This document shows, piece by piece, positions 36,111 through 48,184 of a DNA stretch of 64,000 bases. The stretch covers positions 7,745,024-7,809,023 of the forward strand of contig JASSKH010000001.1 of the NCBI GenBank assembly GCA_031763025.1, in the 5' to 3' direction. The notes beneath the pieces are model-generated. The model was not told the DNA's origin. It made no database searches and was given only the letters and a program-made list of their open reading frames with translations. Source of the DNA: Macrocystis pyrifera. Lineage: Eukaryota > Sar > Phaeophyceae > Laminariales > Laminariaceae. A program made the position numbers and the translations under genes. The stretch's first letter is position 1, and every line of letters starts with the position of its first letter.

Positions 36111-36645
36111 GACTATTGGAATAGTAATTGTCCAGGGTGTTATAATAATTATTTACTGCGCGTAATCCGCCGGAGGTTGAAAATAAAATAAAATAAAATG
36201 AAATAAAATAAATACGAGGGGTATACGCGCACGTTCTTTGGCGCCATGTTTCTGATATCAAAATGAAACAGCCACAATGCAAAGTGGTACCATAACGTGC
36301 GGTTGGGCTGGGTTAGGTGCAGATTAGGCTGTGGGTCGCGAAATCGAAAATCGAAATTATTTTCGATTCGATGAAAATTGAGGAGTACAAACATTATTTT
36401 CCTAGTTTTTTTCATAAAAAAAAACGTAATCGAAAAGTGAAAATAATAGAAATCCAGGCGAAAAAGCAACGGAGAGCACAGCCTACTACTAATAGAGGTG
36501 TACCCCGGACGATCGAAACCCGGGTACAGGGCGGGTATACAACCCGGAAGGGAGCAGGGTAAAACCCGTGACGGGTTCGGGATCGACTTGTAACGGGCGG
36601 GGGTTTTCGAGGTGACCAACAAAACTCTCGGGTACTGGGCGTATC

Positions 36646-36755
36646 TATTACGGGGGTCCCATAGTTAATAGGACCTATTGTATACATAAAAACCAATATA
36701 TTCACGTATTTTTACTAACGGAATTTGGTCCCATTAACTATGGACCCCCGTAATA
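36646..36755. mobile_element. TA-flanked MITE, copy 3
   Basis: A 110-bp element with TTACGGGGGTCCCATAGTTAA and TTAACTATGGACCCCCGTAA ends and flanking TA dinucleotides. It is close to the copy at 16739-16847 across its whole length. Confidence 0.85.
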
Positions 36756-36759
36756 GTAC

Positions 36760-37947
36760 CCGGATACCTGTATGTTTTGCATGTCCCGTTGAGTGTGTAC
36801 TCGTACGTCTCACAACACTGTTGTTATGTGACTTAATTCGTACTGGTATATACAGTAGGTTGGGATGAATGAGGCCTCCTGCTGCGACCAGCCGGAGACT
36901 CTCACCCAGGGTTACTATTCCTGCCTGAACTGTCTGGCAATCAACGCGGTACCTCGTCCCAGAGAGTAGGTGTACCCCGGCGGTAACACAAGCACTAACA
37001 AAACTGATGTCGTTGTCGACGGTACACCTCGCTACCAACGATGCACAGGTGGCCACTTGGGTACGTTGCGGGACGTTGTGGCGAAACCACAACCTTAGAA
37101 CGTTGCGGCGACAGGAAAAACGTGTACCGCAACGCTTGCGTAACGTAACAAATGCACCTCGATTGTGAGACGTCCTGTCGTGAACTTTTAGTTACCTACA
37201 TGTGACGGCGTCGTTAGCTTTGTGGATGTTCTTGCATCGATTGTTTGATTTTTTTTTTCTCCAACACCCATGACACATTTTTTTATTGATTGTACGATAC
37301 TGCTTGTTGTTTGAATGTATGATACTATGTTGTTGTTATATATATGTATGATATGTTGACGAAATATTACATGGAATATTGAACGAAGGAAATTTGGGGC
37401 TTGCGGAGGGGTACCGAATCGTTGGCATGATTGAGAAGAAGGAAGGGATGTGGAAGAGGGGCATGAAGTTGACAATGGGTGCAGTTAAACTGCGACTTGC
37501 CGTCTACCAGGTATAGACCACTTGCAATAGCACTGAAAAAAAAAAAAAAAACGGTGTGGGGGGGAGGCTGATTTTCATAGTATTTCAGTGCTGAAAAGGG
37601 CAATGGTTCGATACATGCCGGATTCGTGTATTTATTTTTTTTTCCACGGCCGATTGTGTCCTCTCTCACGGTTCGCGATCGTGTAACCTATTCGACAAGA
37701 GTGTTACACGCAGACGTGGACATCAGAGATTCACTACGTGATGCCTGCCTGTCTGACCCCGCCACGCAGACCCTACAGTGCTATCCATCTTGCGTAATGC
37801 ACCTGGAGTCTGACACGCGCTGTCTGCTCTTGCTTCTGCCACTGCTGTATCGACAATACACAGCAGTAGTAACCTATAACTTGAGCTCGCTCGAGAGTAG
37901 CAGCAGCTTGAACCTGCTTCGGTTCCACACGAGGCCAGCACCTGTAG
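36760..37947. other. Intergenic; may include the outer left end of the large element
   Basis: No gene. It contains an A run (37534-37550), and GTGTAAC/GTTACAC inverted arms at 37681-37709. The true outer boundary of the left terminal repeat must lie at or left of 37948, but its partner is outside the window, so I cannot place it. Confidence 0.4.
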
Positions 37948-38340
37948 TAGAGAAGCTACTGGTGCCGTCGCGGCATCGCCCGCTCAGTGACCGGCAACAC
38001 GAGGACGAGGACAGCAGTACAGCATGTCATAGCGCATCGCCCATGACGCTCAGCCTGGACTACTTGCAGTTGGTGCGAGACCTCTCGTGGGAAACAGTAT
38101 ACGAACACTTCGTGATACACACCTGTCGGTACGATGGAGCTCGTAGTCGTGACTGCTATTAAAACGACACTCAATGTGGCGGACGCAGCGAACTTTCTTC
38201 TGCGGCAAGTGTTTCTCCAGGGCTCCAGCTGCTCGAACAAAACCCAACGTGCGTGCGACTGCTGCTGTGTTCATTTCTCCCATCTGGTCAACTTATCACC
38301 CCCTTCAGCACACATCCCGACGAGGATAATGGAAAACTCA
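37948..38340 (+). repeat. Left terminal inverted repeat (inner part)
   Basis: 393 bp identical, apart from two bases, to the reverse complement of 63608-64000. Homology stops sharply at 38340, where TGGAAAACTCA is followed by unrelated sequence. The differences fall near 38033 (CATAGCGCATC versus CATAGCCCATC) and 38312 (CAGCACACATC versus CAGCATACATC). Open frames occur on both strands, but I see no domain. Confidence 0.9.
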
Positions 38341-38465
38341 ACTGTTTTAATTTTTAATTTTTAATTTTGAACCGCACACCTTCGCCATCAAACATTCGAC
38401 CCCACTGGCCACTCAATCCTTGCGACATAGAGCACTTGCTGTCACAGTCAACACTCAGCACAAAA

Positions 38466-41400
38466 ATGCCCTCATGTTCCATACAAGGCGGATGTAAAAA
38501 CCAGAACCTCGAGTCCAGCCACCACTGCAAGGTGTGCGGAGAACCTGTACACAACTTGTGCCTCCAGTCCTTGACTGGGGTCCAGGATAGTCCTGCTAGT
38601 GGATGGGTCTGCGGGGCGGGGGGTCGTTGCCGCAAGGAGGCAGTTCCCCCCGCTCCTTCCCACCAAGGGCCGAGCAACGTAACCGCCAATGTTGTTCACT
38701 GCGCCGCTGGTTCGCGTTGTGACCGCAAGGCCACGGAACGCTTAACCGTGCGGCGCGACTGCTGCGGACGCCACAGCCACTTGTTTTGTGTCGCAAAACC
38801 CTGTGAAGCGTGCGAAAGCATGCAAGACGACGAGGAAGAAGAGGACATCGAAACGGGCTGCGCCAAAGGTGAGCCCGATTGACGACAACCTGTTTGTGCT
38901 GCATTTCGTGCTGCGTCGCTTGTTAACCGGGGAGGCCCTCGTTGATGACTTTTGTGTAAGCTGCTTGGTAGAACTGGGATTGCCAATCGCTGTCTGGTCG
39001 TCTATTTCGTGTGCCCGAGACGGGAAAAAAAAATAATACACTCCATTATCAGTACGAACTAAGTAAAATTCAAATTTTAGTAGCCGTTGCTTTTTTCAAA
39101 TATGAAAATGAAAGCTGCGAGATTTGTTTTTGTTTTGTAGCCTTCGTGGATGGGAGGCCTGGTACCTGTACCAATGTTGAAAGTCTTTCGAAGTTAAGAC
39201 ACGCATGCCCGCACACGTATATGCGTTCAGATCCGAGGTTTTCCTTCCTAGTTCCATCGAGGTCGACGCATTCTCCATTTGTTATTCTTCACTACCGAGT
39301 AAGTATTTAGTAGCCGCTGTGTTCATCAAATTTCAAAACGACAGCTTTGAAACCAGTCGAGATGTTCGATTCGTGATGAAAGGGGAGACCTCGTACCGAA
39401 CAATGGATCCCGCGCAAAGACACATGTTTTAACTTTGCAGTAGCCTCAAGCACATCGCAGGTCATGATACGAATAACATCAGACGTACACAACAAGAGCA
39501 ACCGGACGGATTTCCCGCGCGCAAGCGGTGATGTCGTCGAGCACCCGTATCGCTTGCTCTGTCCCATGAACCAAGGAATCATGTGCTTCGCGGCCGAAAT
39601 GTTGTCCTTATCCATTTTAAACATAGGGTTCTACCCGATACATATATCGCTATGTATGCATATTTTAGGTACAGGAAACAGACAGCCGTGGCTGATTCAC
39701 CCGCAAGCAGCGCTTGTGATCGCGATCATTCCGGATCGATGGCCAATTACCTTTCCAGTGACACGAAGAATTGAAGTTTTTTTTGTCGGCCCTTTGGTAA
39801 ATACAATGCATGCTCGCACGCGGATGCGTTACGTGTCCGTGTCTATTGCGTGAAGCACAAGAGCTCTTTGCATTTTGAAGTCGTTAGTTTAGCGCATGCA
39901 ATTCCATGAAGCACCCCTGTCGTACCACTTTTTTTGTATTCAATTGGTGGTTGAGCGTGTAAAGGGTGCGACAGCCTGTCGCGAATCGATGCATCCTGTA
40001 CATCTTAGCTTGTCCTCAATTGTATTGGTGCAATTGTTCCATGCCCTCCGGCGTATCGCTATCGGTTCTTAGCAGGTGAGGCTATTGATGTGGACTCGCA
40101 AAACTCCGGCGCGGGTGTCGATGGCGGGGGCTCTTCTGGTTTGAATGCGCAGGGTGAGTGTAGTGGCTACTTCCGCATGTACTTGATGTTGTTGCACGCC
40201 CCCCAACGCGTAAGGGCTCGAAATGTAGGGTGGGGTGTCTATTATTAGTTTGTAGATTTATCTTTTCGAGGGTGTCTCTGTGTTGATTACACGTTTATTT
40301 TCGGCCAAGTGTGTATTTTGCGCTCAACACCCAAACAAAACCTTATCGTTCCGGGGCGGTGGTAGGTTGTTCACAGTTCCTCCAGGTAGGTGTGGCAACG
40401 CCTGTAGGCACATGGCGGGGCGATGGTATAAAAAAAATGCAGAACCAAGTACCGTAAAATATCACTATACAACGTTTTTTTTTTTATTTTAATTCTCTCG
40501 GACGTGACCCAAATCTACGAGTACTCGAATGCAGACCGTGCCTGTCTGTCCACAGCAACGTTTGGGCCATGTCCCCAAGACATGCCGTGGGTGTGATTGT
40601 CACCCCCCCCCCCCCCCCCCCCCCCCAACTCATTATGAGGGAACGGAGAAGCAGAAGATGGGGTGTAGATGTTGTACGGCAGTAGTAGTGGTGACACCCG
40701 CCATGCTCATGTCCGTTTGACACATGTCAGGTTGTACATTTTACGTGTTCAAATTATGAGTGCGGCACCAGGAAGCACACAAAATCTAGAACGCGTGCGA
40801 AGGATTCGACGGTAAAACCGACCCACCCCGATCGTGCAGCGACACTGACCCTGGCCTCGTGTGTCCTATTGCTGCTGCTGCTGTTTTGGTGCTGGAGCTC
40901 TGATGTAGATATCGAAAATCACTAGTAGTGGAGCCACCTGCTTGGAGAAGCACTCTCTGTTGGGCGTAACATGTCAGGTTTAGATTTGTAGTCTTTGAAT
41001 AATACAAAAGTTAGAGTTCGTAACCAGTAATAACACGGCCAAATCGACGAAGTGTACAAAGTGTTCGACGGATAGGCCGACAAGGCGAGCGTGCAGCGAC
41101 GCTGTGTTTAGCCTCATGTGTTCTACTGATACAGCTGCCGCTGCTGTATCGCTCCTGGAGAAGCTCTGCCGTAGATGTCGTACAATCAGCAGCATAGTGT
41201 TGCCACGCGCTGCTACGATAAGCTTTTTCTGTTGTACTACACATGTCTACCCGTCACAAAACGAACTTCTTAACTCGCTCTGGATGGCATCTTGTAGAAA
41301 TTTGATCAAACTGTACCCATCTGCTCTGGATCGAACACCGGGAAACAAGGGCCCGATCTACGGGGCGGCGGGGGGGGGGGCTGTGCGGCTGTGTAGCCAT

Positions 41401-44400
41401 GCTACCTGTGGGTTGGCTCCTTTGTACGGCGGCCCTTCTGTGATATTTAGACGCGGCTGCACTGACTCGCAGGAGGCGTGCAGAAAAGTCGCTGTTTGTG
41501 TATTCGATTCGCGTTTCGAATTCCAGTCTTGTACTGTTGTAGATTTTGTGGGTTGAGAATCGTTCATTGTACAGGAACCTCTATCAGGTACGGGAACGTA
41601 TTTTGACCATCGACCAATCAGCGCCAACTTTGTTTTAATCTTTTCGATTTCCGAACTTTTTTAGGCCCAAACGTCACGGATACGGGAATACACACGACCT
41701 CGTACGTACGTAGATGTTCGTTCGTGTTGGCTCAGCGCGAGTCTGAACAATCTTTATTCGCCCAGCACGACGCATAACAGATACGACGTCTGTATGTAGC
41801 ATTGAGGTCGCGCCTCATGACCACGAATTACTAGTAAATATCTGGTCATACCAGGTATGTATATCCTCCTGGCCATTCTGGGACCGTTTTATGTGGCAAG
41901 ACACGTACCTATACGATATGTCGTAGCTTTCATGTTAGTGACTATCCCGAACCCTGTGTATTTTTTCCCATATTTATATTTGCTGTCTACAGGTTCTAGA
42001 GGGGCAGCCGGAGGTGTCGTACAAAAGGAGATCCCTGCCCCCTCCACGTCCAAAAAGACCGTAAACAGCAACAAGGGCGCTGTCGCGACTCCGACGCGCG
42101 AATCCGAGAGGATTCGAAACGCCCAAGCCCAAGCGGAGGTGGACGCATCGGCTAAGGCGGTTGTAATCGACTCGGAATCGGCAGGCACCGTCCTCTTTGC
42201 GGCAGTACACGGTATACTGACCGATGTACTCCAGCCCCAGCTCCAAGAAGCCACGAAGGTATGCAAGTAAACATACAACCCATTAATTATCTGTTTTGCA
42301 AAATGTATAATATTGGTTATTTCAGTGTGTAGACCCGCCCCTCATTGTGTACGAATTGCGTCCCGTTCAAGACGAATCGGTGTAGCATTCTTGTTCGATA
42401 CCTGTACAATAGGTATTTTGACATTGACAAAATTGTATCTGGCCTGTCATGAGGTCAAATCGTTACGAATTTTTGCAGCCTAATGAACCTTGAATGCGTG
42501 TTAATCATTCGAGGATTTTTTTTATTTTGCCTCCTTTCGTCCCATTTCGTGGCAATCTCTTTGCCGCTTGTATGATGTCAACATGCGACAGCCACAGAAC
42601 ACCCTAAAATTTGTTCACTTGTTTGCTGCTGTTGTAATGTCCATATCCGACACACATAGAACTTTCCAAGAGGAGGTCCTCGGCAAACGGATATTCCATC
42701 AATTCGCACTAAAATTAGTATGTTCCACGGGCTACTGCGGGTGGCCACAGCACATAGGACAAGATAGTTACAAAGGGGATGTATATGATCCTGTGTGCCC
42801 GGTAACCCTTTGGACATGTTCGACCCCCATAAAAGCGAAACTTCTAAGACTCACGGTTTCGTCAACCAATACGTATGCATTACTTTCCGCACAGGGCGTT
42901 TTGTCTGCCGCGTCGGCCGCAGAGGCATCGATGAAGACCGCGGGTGTCGCGATGAACCGAGCGACTGCTGAGCTGAAGGCGGCTACAGGCGCCGATACGC
43001 GTACTTGCAAGCCCGCGGAGACCAGGAAAGGGGGGTCGCAAAGCGAAGACAAAGAAGGATGAGGTAACATGGCAGCGTCGTACTATTTATTTAGCCCGGA
43101 CAGACTCCGATAAGTGGTGCCTTTTTACCTCGCCCCACTACACGCAAATACGCAGGTGTAGTTTTTGCTGGTTTGTAGTGCCGGCGAGGGGGTGGTGTGT
43201 CTATGCTGCGTAATTGGACGTCTCCGTCTTATCATTGTCCCATGTATCTGTCCTCATGGAAACTTGTGCCTGCTACGGGCGAATACAATGCGGTCGGATG
43301 CCAGGGCGTAAAAGCTGCGTCAACCACCACCATAGCATGACCTATGATGTCACCAAAGTGTGCCTAACGTCAACATTTCGTCTTCGTAACACTTTGTCTT
43401 AAATTTTGGCATGCTGAACTTGGGCGGAAGGGGACATCATCGAGGACCGGGCAAGACGAGGTTGCGGTCGACCTGATGGAAAGCCTTCCCGCCAAGCTCT
43501 CGGCGGAAGTGAAACCATCCTTTCACGCACTGACGGAGTGTTTGAACTCGTCCCAACTTTCGACCGTCACCGTTGTGAGAGATGGAGCCTCCCGTGAGCA
43601 CGCCGTGATGATGGAATCCCTATCTAAAGGCTTGCTCGATCTGAAAGTTTCCGTCCTGCAGGCGACGACTTCACTCCACGAAACCGTCGCTGAAGTACTA
43701 GAAACGTCCAACCGGCACATCAAGGAAATGCGCCACCTGGCGAACACTACGTGAGTCCGCTTCCCTCTGTATGGCTATTCTTGCGTCGGCAGAGAGAGTA
43801 TAAACAGAAACACCATGACGTACTTGAATAGAATAGAGTTCAAGGTGGACGCTGCAGTAACACGCGATACGTGGCCAACGCATACTCATCACCACTCTTC
43901 TTCACCCGCCGTCACCGTTTTCTGTTTGCGTCGTTGCAGCGCTGGCACAACTTCTTCCTCGACTACGTCACACAAGCAGCACAGGAAAAAAGCCCCCAAA
44001 ATCCCCCTTCTCCGGCTACATCGTCCGGGTACGAGTCCTCCTTAACTCCCGAGGATCCACCGCGGCCTCCGGTAGGGTCCAAGAGGCCCAAGAGGAAGAT
44101 CGGCAAAAACGCGCCACGGAAAACGTGAGTGTGTTCCGAATAAATCGTCTGTAGACAACATGACTGTAGAATGTTTGTTTCGTAATTTTCTGTGTTGAAC
44201 GGGGGTGTCGTGCGGAACAAGGGTGATTTGATGGAGGAGACGCCTGATGTCATGTGGATTGCATCGGGGCTCGGTAAGGCTTGCGGTTTTAAGAAGTCGA
44301 ACCTAATATTTACCTTTTACCTACACTTCTTTCATCTCCCAGACAAATGCTTTTAATATTTACATACCCTCCACGTTTCTAATCGGCAACATGATGCGGA

Positions 44401-45288
44401 TCGGCGCCCGTTTGATTTTAATTGCGGGCTTGCGCGGCATTCGTCTGAATTTTAATATGCCTTGAAAACGTTCGCGAACCACAACCACGTACGCGGGGAT
44501 GCACAAACCTCTTTTATGTTGCGCAGTGCACAGGACTTCACGTGTCAAAAGACTGGCCGAGACAATGATGGCGAACGCGGACGAGTTTTTAAGCTAGTCG
44601 TGAAGAAAACGTCCTTCGGTTGGCATTGGGAATGCGAGTACTTCGGTTTTGTTGACGTCCATGCTTGACACGCCGTGGTAAAACACGTCCGAATTCAACA
44701 TTCGTACTGACAAATGCAATCCGTATATGTAAGAGACTGGGCGTTCTACAAAGCGGATATCTTCTTACCCTACGTTGGTAGGTTAGAGTGTCGTCGACAA
44801 ACAATATTAAGAAATGACCATGAAACAACAATCAGGCAACCGACAGACCAATTCCGATGCTGGTGTTTGTCTTTTTTCTATCTACCGCACTGCTGGAAAC
44901 CAGGACGCCTGAACCACTCGCGGCTGTCGACGTGAACACCCCCAACGAAACGAACCTGCTACTCCAACAAACACTGAAGCAGTTCGAGGACACGACGCAG
45001 ATACGAAAGGAACTGCAGCAAACCAAGGCACAACAAGAGCTCCAGAACACCCAGCAGTTCCAACAGTTCCAGCAGCTCCAGCAGCTCCAGCAGCTCCAAC
45101 ATCTACAACAGCTCAAGCAGACACGAGAGCAAATCAGCCAGGCTGGTGTCGGCGTTCCGTCAATGGGCAGTTGGAGCAACATCAGCATGCCGGTTGTTCA
45201 GTCCAACGCGCCTGTGGTGAGGCCCCCACCGCCGCCTATAGCGAGCCCCCCTCCCCCGCCGTTCGCGTACAATCCTTTCCAATCGTAG
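38466..45288 (+). CDS. Cys/His-rich zinc-finger and Q-rich coiled-coil protein, six exons (model)
   Basis: Proposed exons: 38466-38868, 41993-42258, 42895-43063, 43431-43750, 43858-44124, 44904-45288. Exon 1 begins MPSCSIQGGC and shows C4, C10, H20, C21, C24, H29 and C32 spaced like a small zinc-binding module, then a second Cys-rich patch and an acidic end (DDEEEEDIETG). Later exons give alanine-rich and amphipathic helices, basic nuclear-localisation-like clusters (GSKRPKRKIGKNAPRK), a glutamine-rich coiled coil (QQFQQFQQLQQLQQLQ) and a proline-rich tail. Donor and acceptor phases agree at all joins (1/1, 0/0, 2/2, 2/2), except that a six-G run at 43030-43035 shifts exon 3 by one base; five Gs would keep it open. 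The product is probably a nuclear DNA-binding or adaptor protein of the transposon, about 600 residues. The family is not recognised. An alternative exon at 39141-39298 also has good splice sites. Confidence 0.6.
39141..39298 (+). CDS. Alternative or cryptic exon of the zinc-finger gene
   Basis: After TTGTTTTGTAG, the frame AFVDGRPGTCTNVESLSKLR continues exon 1 in phase 1 and runs open for 52 codons to a perfect GTAAGT donor. Its phase 0 end does not fit the exon at 41993, so using it would give a different, shorter product or need further exons near 39463-39770, where short coding-like frames also occur. No domain is visible. Confidence 0.35.
40230..41845 (+). repeat. Repeat family E copy nested in intron 1 of the zinc-finger gene
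   Basis: It carries the family blocks GCCAAGTGTGTATTTTGCGC, CCCCAAGACATGCCGTGGG, CTGGCCTCGTGTGTCCTA (40851) and a second unit near 41110. It ends with CGCCCAGCACGACGC and CGCGCCTCATGACCACGAAT at 41760-41836. A run of 24 C residues at 40603-40626 lies inside. It sits wholly within the proposed intron 38869-41992. Confidence 0.75.
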
Positions 45289-45299
45289 CCGCAGCAAGG

Positions 45300-46129
45300 G
45301 ACGTACTGGAATGCCATTTATTTCCTAGGTTTGTCTGCCTTTCCCGCGACATTTATGAAACGTGATTGAACCGTGCGCTGTCAGGACGTCGCGGTCAATT
45401 AAGGGTGTGTTGCGCGAGGCACTCACGGTATAAATTTCGCGTTTGGTCGCGTCCTTGCTCACAGGTTGTTGTAATGGACGGTTTCTTGTTTGGGTGTGGA
45501 ATGCGTCTGCGGGGGCGGCCTTCAAAGAAAACGTCTGAAAACTGCGAGGAAGGAGAGTAGGCGGCGTTCATAGATAACATTAGAAACCTGCGAGGATGCA
45601 GAGTAACCTGTGCCGGAAGAACTGCGCTTTTTGGGTGGTATGTCCTGGAGCACAGAAGGGGGGTGATCCCGAGAAATGTATTTTGCTGCCGGAGACTCCG
45701 ACGTACGTACCCTGTCCGATATAGCAAGTTTTTTGTCCCAAGTGTTTGTTTCCACGCCATGATACCCTGGTGTGGTTTGTCGTGAAATAGTACCCCCGGG
45801 TGCGTTCCCGGGCGTAGAAAATTGTGCAGAATGGCTCGTGTAAACATACAGATGACGAGGTGACCCTGTTCACGACGACCCTGGAATAGCGACGTTTGGT
45901 TACCGTCAGCTTGTTTTCCGCCGTCTTTCAATTATCGTCGCCGGTCGGGCAGTGAGGCACGTATGTTATTTAGAAGTTCCGCGTGTACCAAAGTTGTTGG
46001 ATGTGATCCGTTGTTAGTTGCAGAGGCTACCCGGTTCTATTTTTTGCGGAGGAAATCCGTGAAGTATGTTAAGTACAAGATACCCCGCGTATTTAAGCGG
46101 GGGAAGAAACCTGGTAGAGTAAATAAAGG
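45300..46129. other. No gene supported
   Basis: The minus strand is open for 178 codons (45931-45395), but no motif, start context or splice pattern supports it, and frames on the other strand overlap it. Confidence 0.3.
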
Positions 46130-46530
46130 GTGTGGTGGGGGGGGGGGGTTGTTGACGTGATACATGTTGTCGTCGAAAGGCGTGTGGGGTGATATAGCTG
46201 GCCTAGAAGGGGTGTAATGTGGTGTACCATTGTGACTGGTCGAGTAAAGGGGTGTCAAGCGAGGTACGTGGCGCATAATGTGCGTTAATATGATACACGT
46301 GCCGGTGTAAAGCGGCAAAATGTTCGGTATCTCATCCGGCAAAACGGGGTGATGTCATTTATTGGTGTGGAGTAAGGGGGGCATCGTGATATTAATGATG
46401 CATTGGAACAGTGTAAAGGGGTAATGTGATATACATGGCACAGCGATACTAATGGTACACTGCGATAGTGAAATGCGGTAATGTGATATAACTCGTACCC
46501 TGGTAGAGTAATGGTGGGTGTCGACATTAT
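46130..46530 (+). repeat. Degenerate minisatellite (GGGGTAATGTGATATA type)
   Basis: Short units containing AGT(A)AAGGGGTGT or GGGGTAATGTGATATA with ACATGG/TGGTACACTG spacers recur about ten times with strong drift. It lies between the zinc-finger gene and the hypothetical frame near 47 kb. Confidence 0.6.
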
Positions 46531-47000
46531 TGCCTTAGACTAGCGGTGTGTTCCCATAATGAAACTTGTACGCGGTGACGTCTATGCCGATCCGACAATT
46601 TGTGGACCAGAAGTATGCTGTACGACCACCAGTATGAAGGGGGGGTCACAGCATTTGTTTGTATAGTTTTGATATTTGGAAGGAAGTTTGGGTCGTTCCG
46701 TGTGTGTCGATACTACTTGTTGGAAGACATGACCCCGTTTCTAAATTTTAAAGGGTATGTAGGCATGTGCCTTGTACTATACACATTGGCAAGTGGTACA
46801 ATGTATCCTTGTAGAGTTAACCGTTTATTAGTAAATTATGTTGTGTGTTTCGTACACCACGAGTGGGTCGTGACATATGTATTGGATTTTCGGCGAAATT
46901 GTAAGATATTATCCCTCAAAACTCAGGTCGAGGTTCAGCCCGATGAAGGCTGATTTTCCTGGACGTACACCCCGACGTGTAATTGCGTACACAGTACAGG

Positions 47001-47444
47001 ATGTCACTCACATTAATGGCCTGCAAACATATTTCCCGGGACACGTTGAAGTTCCGCATCGTAGTTAACATATGGCAGGCGCATTGTGAGCTGTGTGTTC
47101 CGTGTCCTTCTTACGACCCGGCTAGCAGGTCCTCTCTGGGCATTGTAAACGAGAATGGGTGCGTTCCACACACCACGCGGTATGAGGTAGCCCTAAAAAT
47201 TGATGAATCCAAACCACGCTCGACCTCCTTCCACTTGACACGGGCGACGTCCTGGACAATCTGTGATACACCCCCTTGTCCTGGTGCTTATGTGTCGACA
47301 TATTTATCGCGCATGCACCAAGCATGCACTGCTGTTCGTTTCACGAACGGACATGGACGGCACTATGTCGCCGTCGAACTTGGTACGGGTACCTGTACTG
47401 AAGCTGTTATTGTTGGTCGATGCGAGGTTGAAGGATGTACTTGA
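47001..47444 (+). CDS. Hypothetical frame, 147 residues, unrecognised
   Basis: The first ATG of this frame is at 47001 (MSLTLMACKHISRDTLKF). It continues with several Cys residues (AHCELCVPCPSYD) and ends GRCEVEGCT at 47444. Composition is not obviously repeat-derived and no homologous family comes to mind. It could be an exon of a further cargo gene or chance. A neighbouring frame at 46600-46953 is hydrophobic and less convincing. Confidence 0.25.
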   Translation: MSLTLMACKHISRDTLKFRIVVNIWQAHCELCVPCPSYDPASRSSLGIVNENGCVPHTTRYEVALKIDESKPRSTSFHLTRATSWTICDTPPCPGAYVSTYLSRMHQACTAVRFTNGHGRHYVAVELGTGTCTEAVIVGRCEVEGCT

Positions 47445-47499
47445 GGACTTTCATCGTTTGCTTGCTAACCAGGTAGGTGCTGCAGCAGAGCAGTAGCAA

Positions 47500-48180
47500 T
47501 ATTAATTATAAATTGTCGACTTGCTCCCGATGTTTTGTCTTTCGCTTCTTTCCGTACACACTTATTTTATAAATTTTGAAATACGTCAGCTGTGAGTTCG
47601 ACTGATTAAATAGTTGATACTCAACTTTGCAAGCTGCGTAATACGCCTCGTCTATATTCCATTTTTACCTTATTTTACAAGTATTGTGATAAACCGAGCG
47701 CGCGTATTCTACATGTGATTCCTTGTCAAAGATATAGGCCAGCGGCCCCCCTGGATGCTGCCCGGGTCAACAGGACAATTTTAACTAATATTTCTGCGCA
47801 CTGATACTGTATAACCCGAACAAGGGATATTGGTATGATGTGCAACATGTTGAAACCTTTGCGTTTCACAAATATTTATAGATTGATTGGATGTTGTTGA
47901 TTTGGTTCTAAGTGTGAATAAATATTTCGGAGATGAGCTGCTGCTGTTTTTGCTACTGCTGTTTTTGTTACTTTTGTTTTTTAAGTAGTATGGTTCTAAG
48001 TGTGAATAATGTTGCTGTTCTCGCTGCTGCTGTTTTTGCTACTTCTGTTGTTTTAATGTCTAGATATTATTTATTTATACTATGTTAGCAGTGTAAGTTG
48101 ACAGGTATAGATTGCCAGAGGCGCTCGACTACCGAGACCCTGTCTTGTCTCTGGAATGAATGGTATACACCCTCAGCTCA
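47500..48180. other. AT-rich spacer with short CTGCTGTTTTTGCTACT repeats
   Basis: GGTTCTAAGTGTGAATAA and (G)CTGCTGTTTTTG(C/T)TACT motifs repeat at 47905-48055. No coding signal. Confidence 0.4.
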
Positions 48181-48184
48181 CACG

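Larger units (their letters stand above)
33262..36141. mobile_element. Transposon-like element with CAATTGTCCGGACAATT arrays
   Basis: ACACCCTGGACAAT, followed by CAATAGTCCAATAGTCTAT, at 33265-33300 matches in reverse complement ACTATTGGAATAG-AATTGTCCAGGGTGT at 36112-36141, giving inverted ends of about 40 bp. The interior is mostly a degenerate palindromic array. No target duplication is clear and no protein is encoded. The Harbinger-like copy at 33399-34157 has inserted 130 bp inside the left end, so this element is older than that insertion. Confidence 0.6.

Noticed and set aside
37626..38162. 178-codon frame across the left terminal repeat
   Set aside because: It starts at a non-ATG codon, has no motif, and the repeat is open on both strands. 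It is duplicated at the other end simply because the repeat is.
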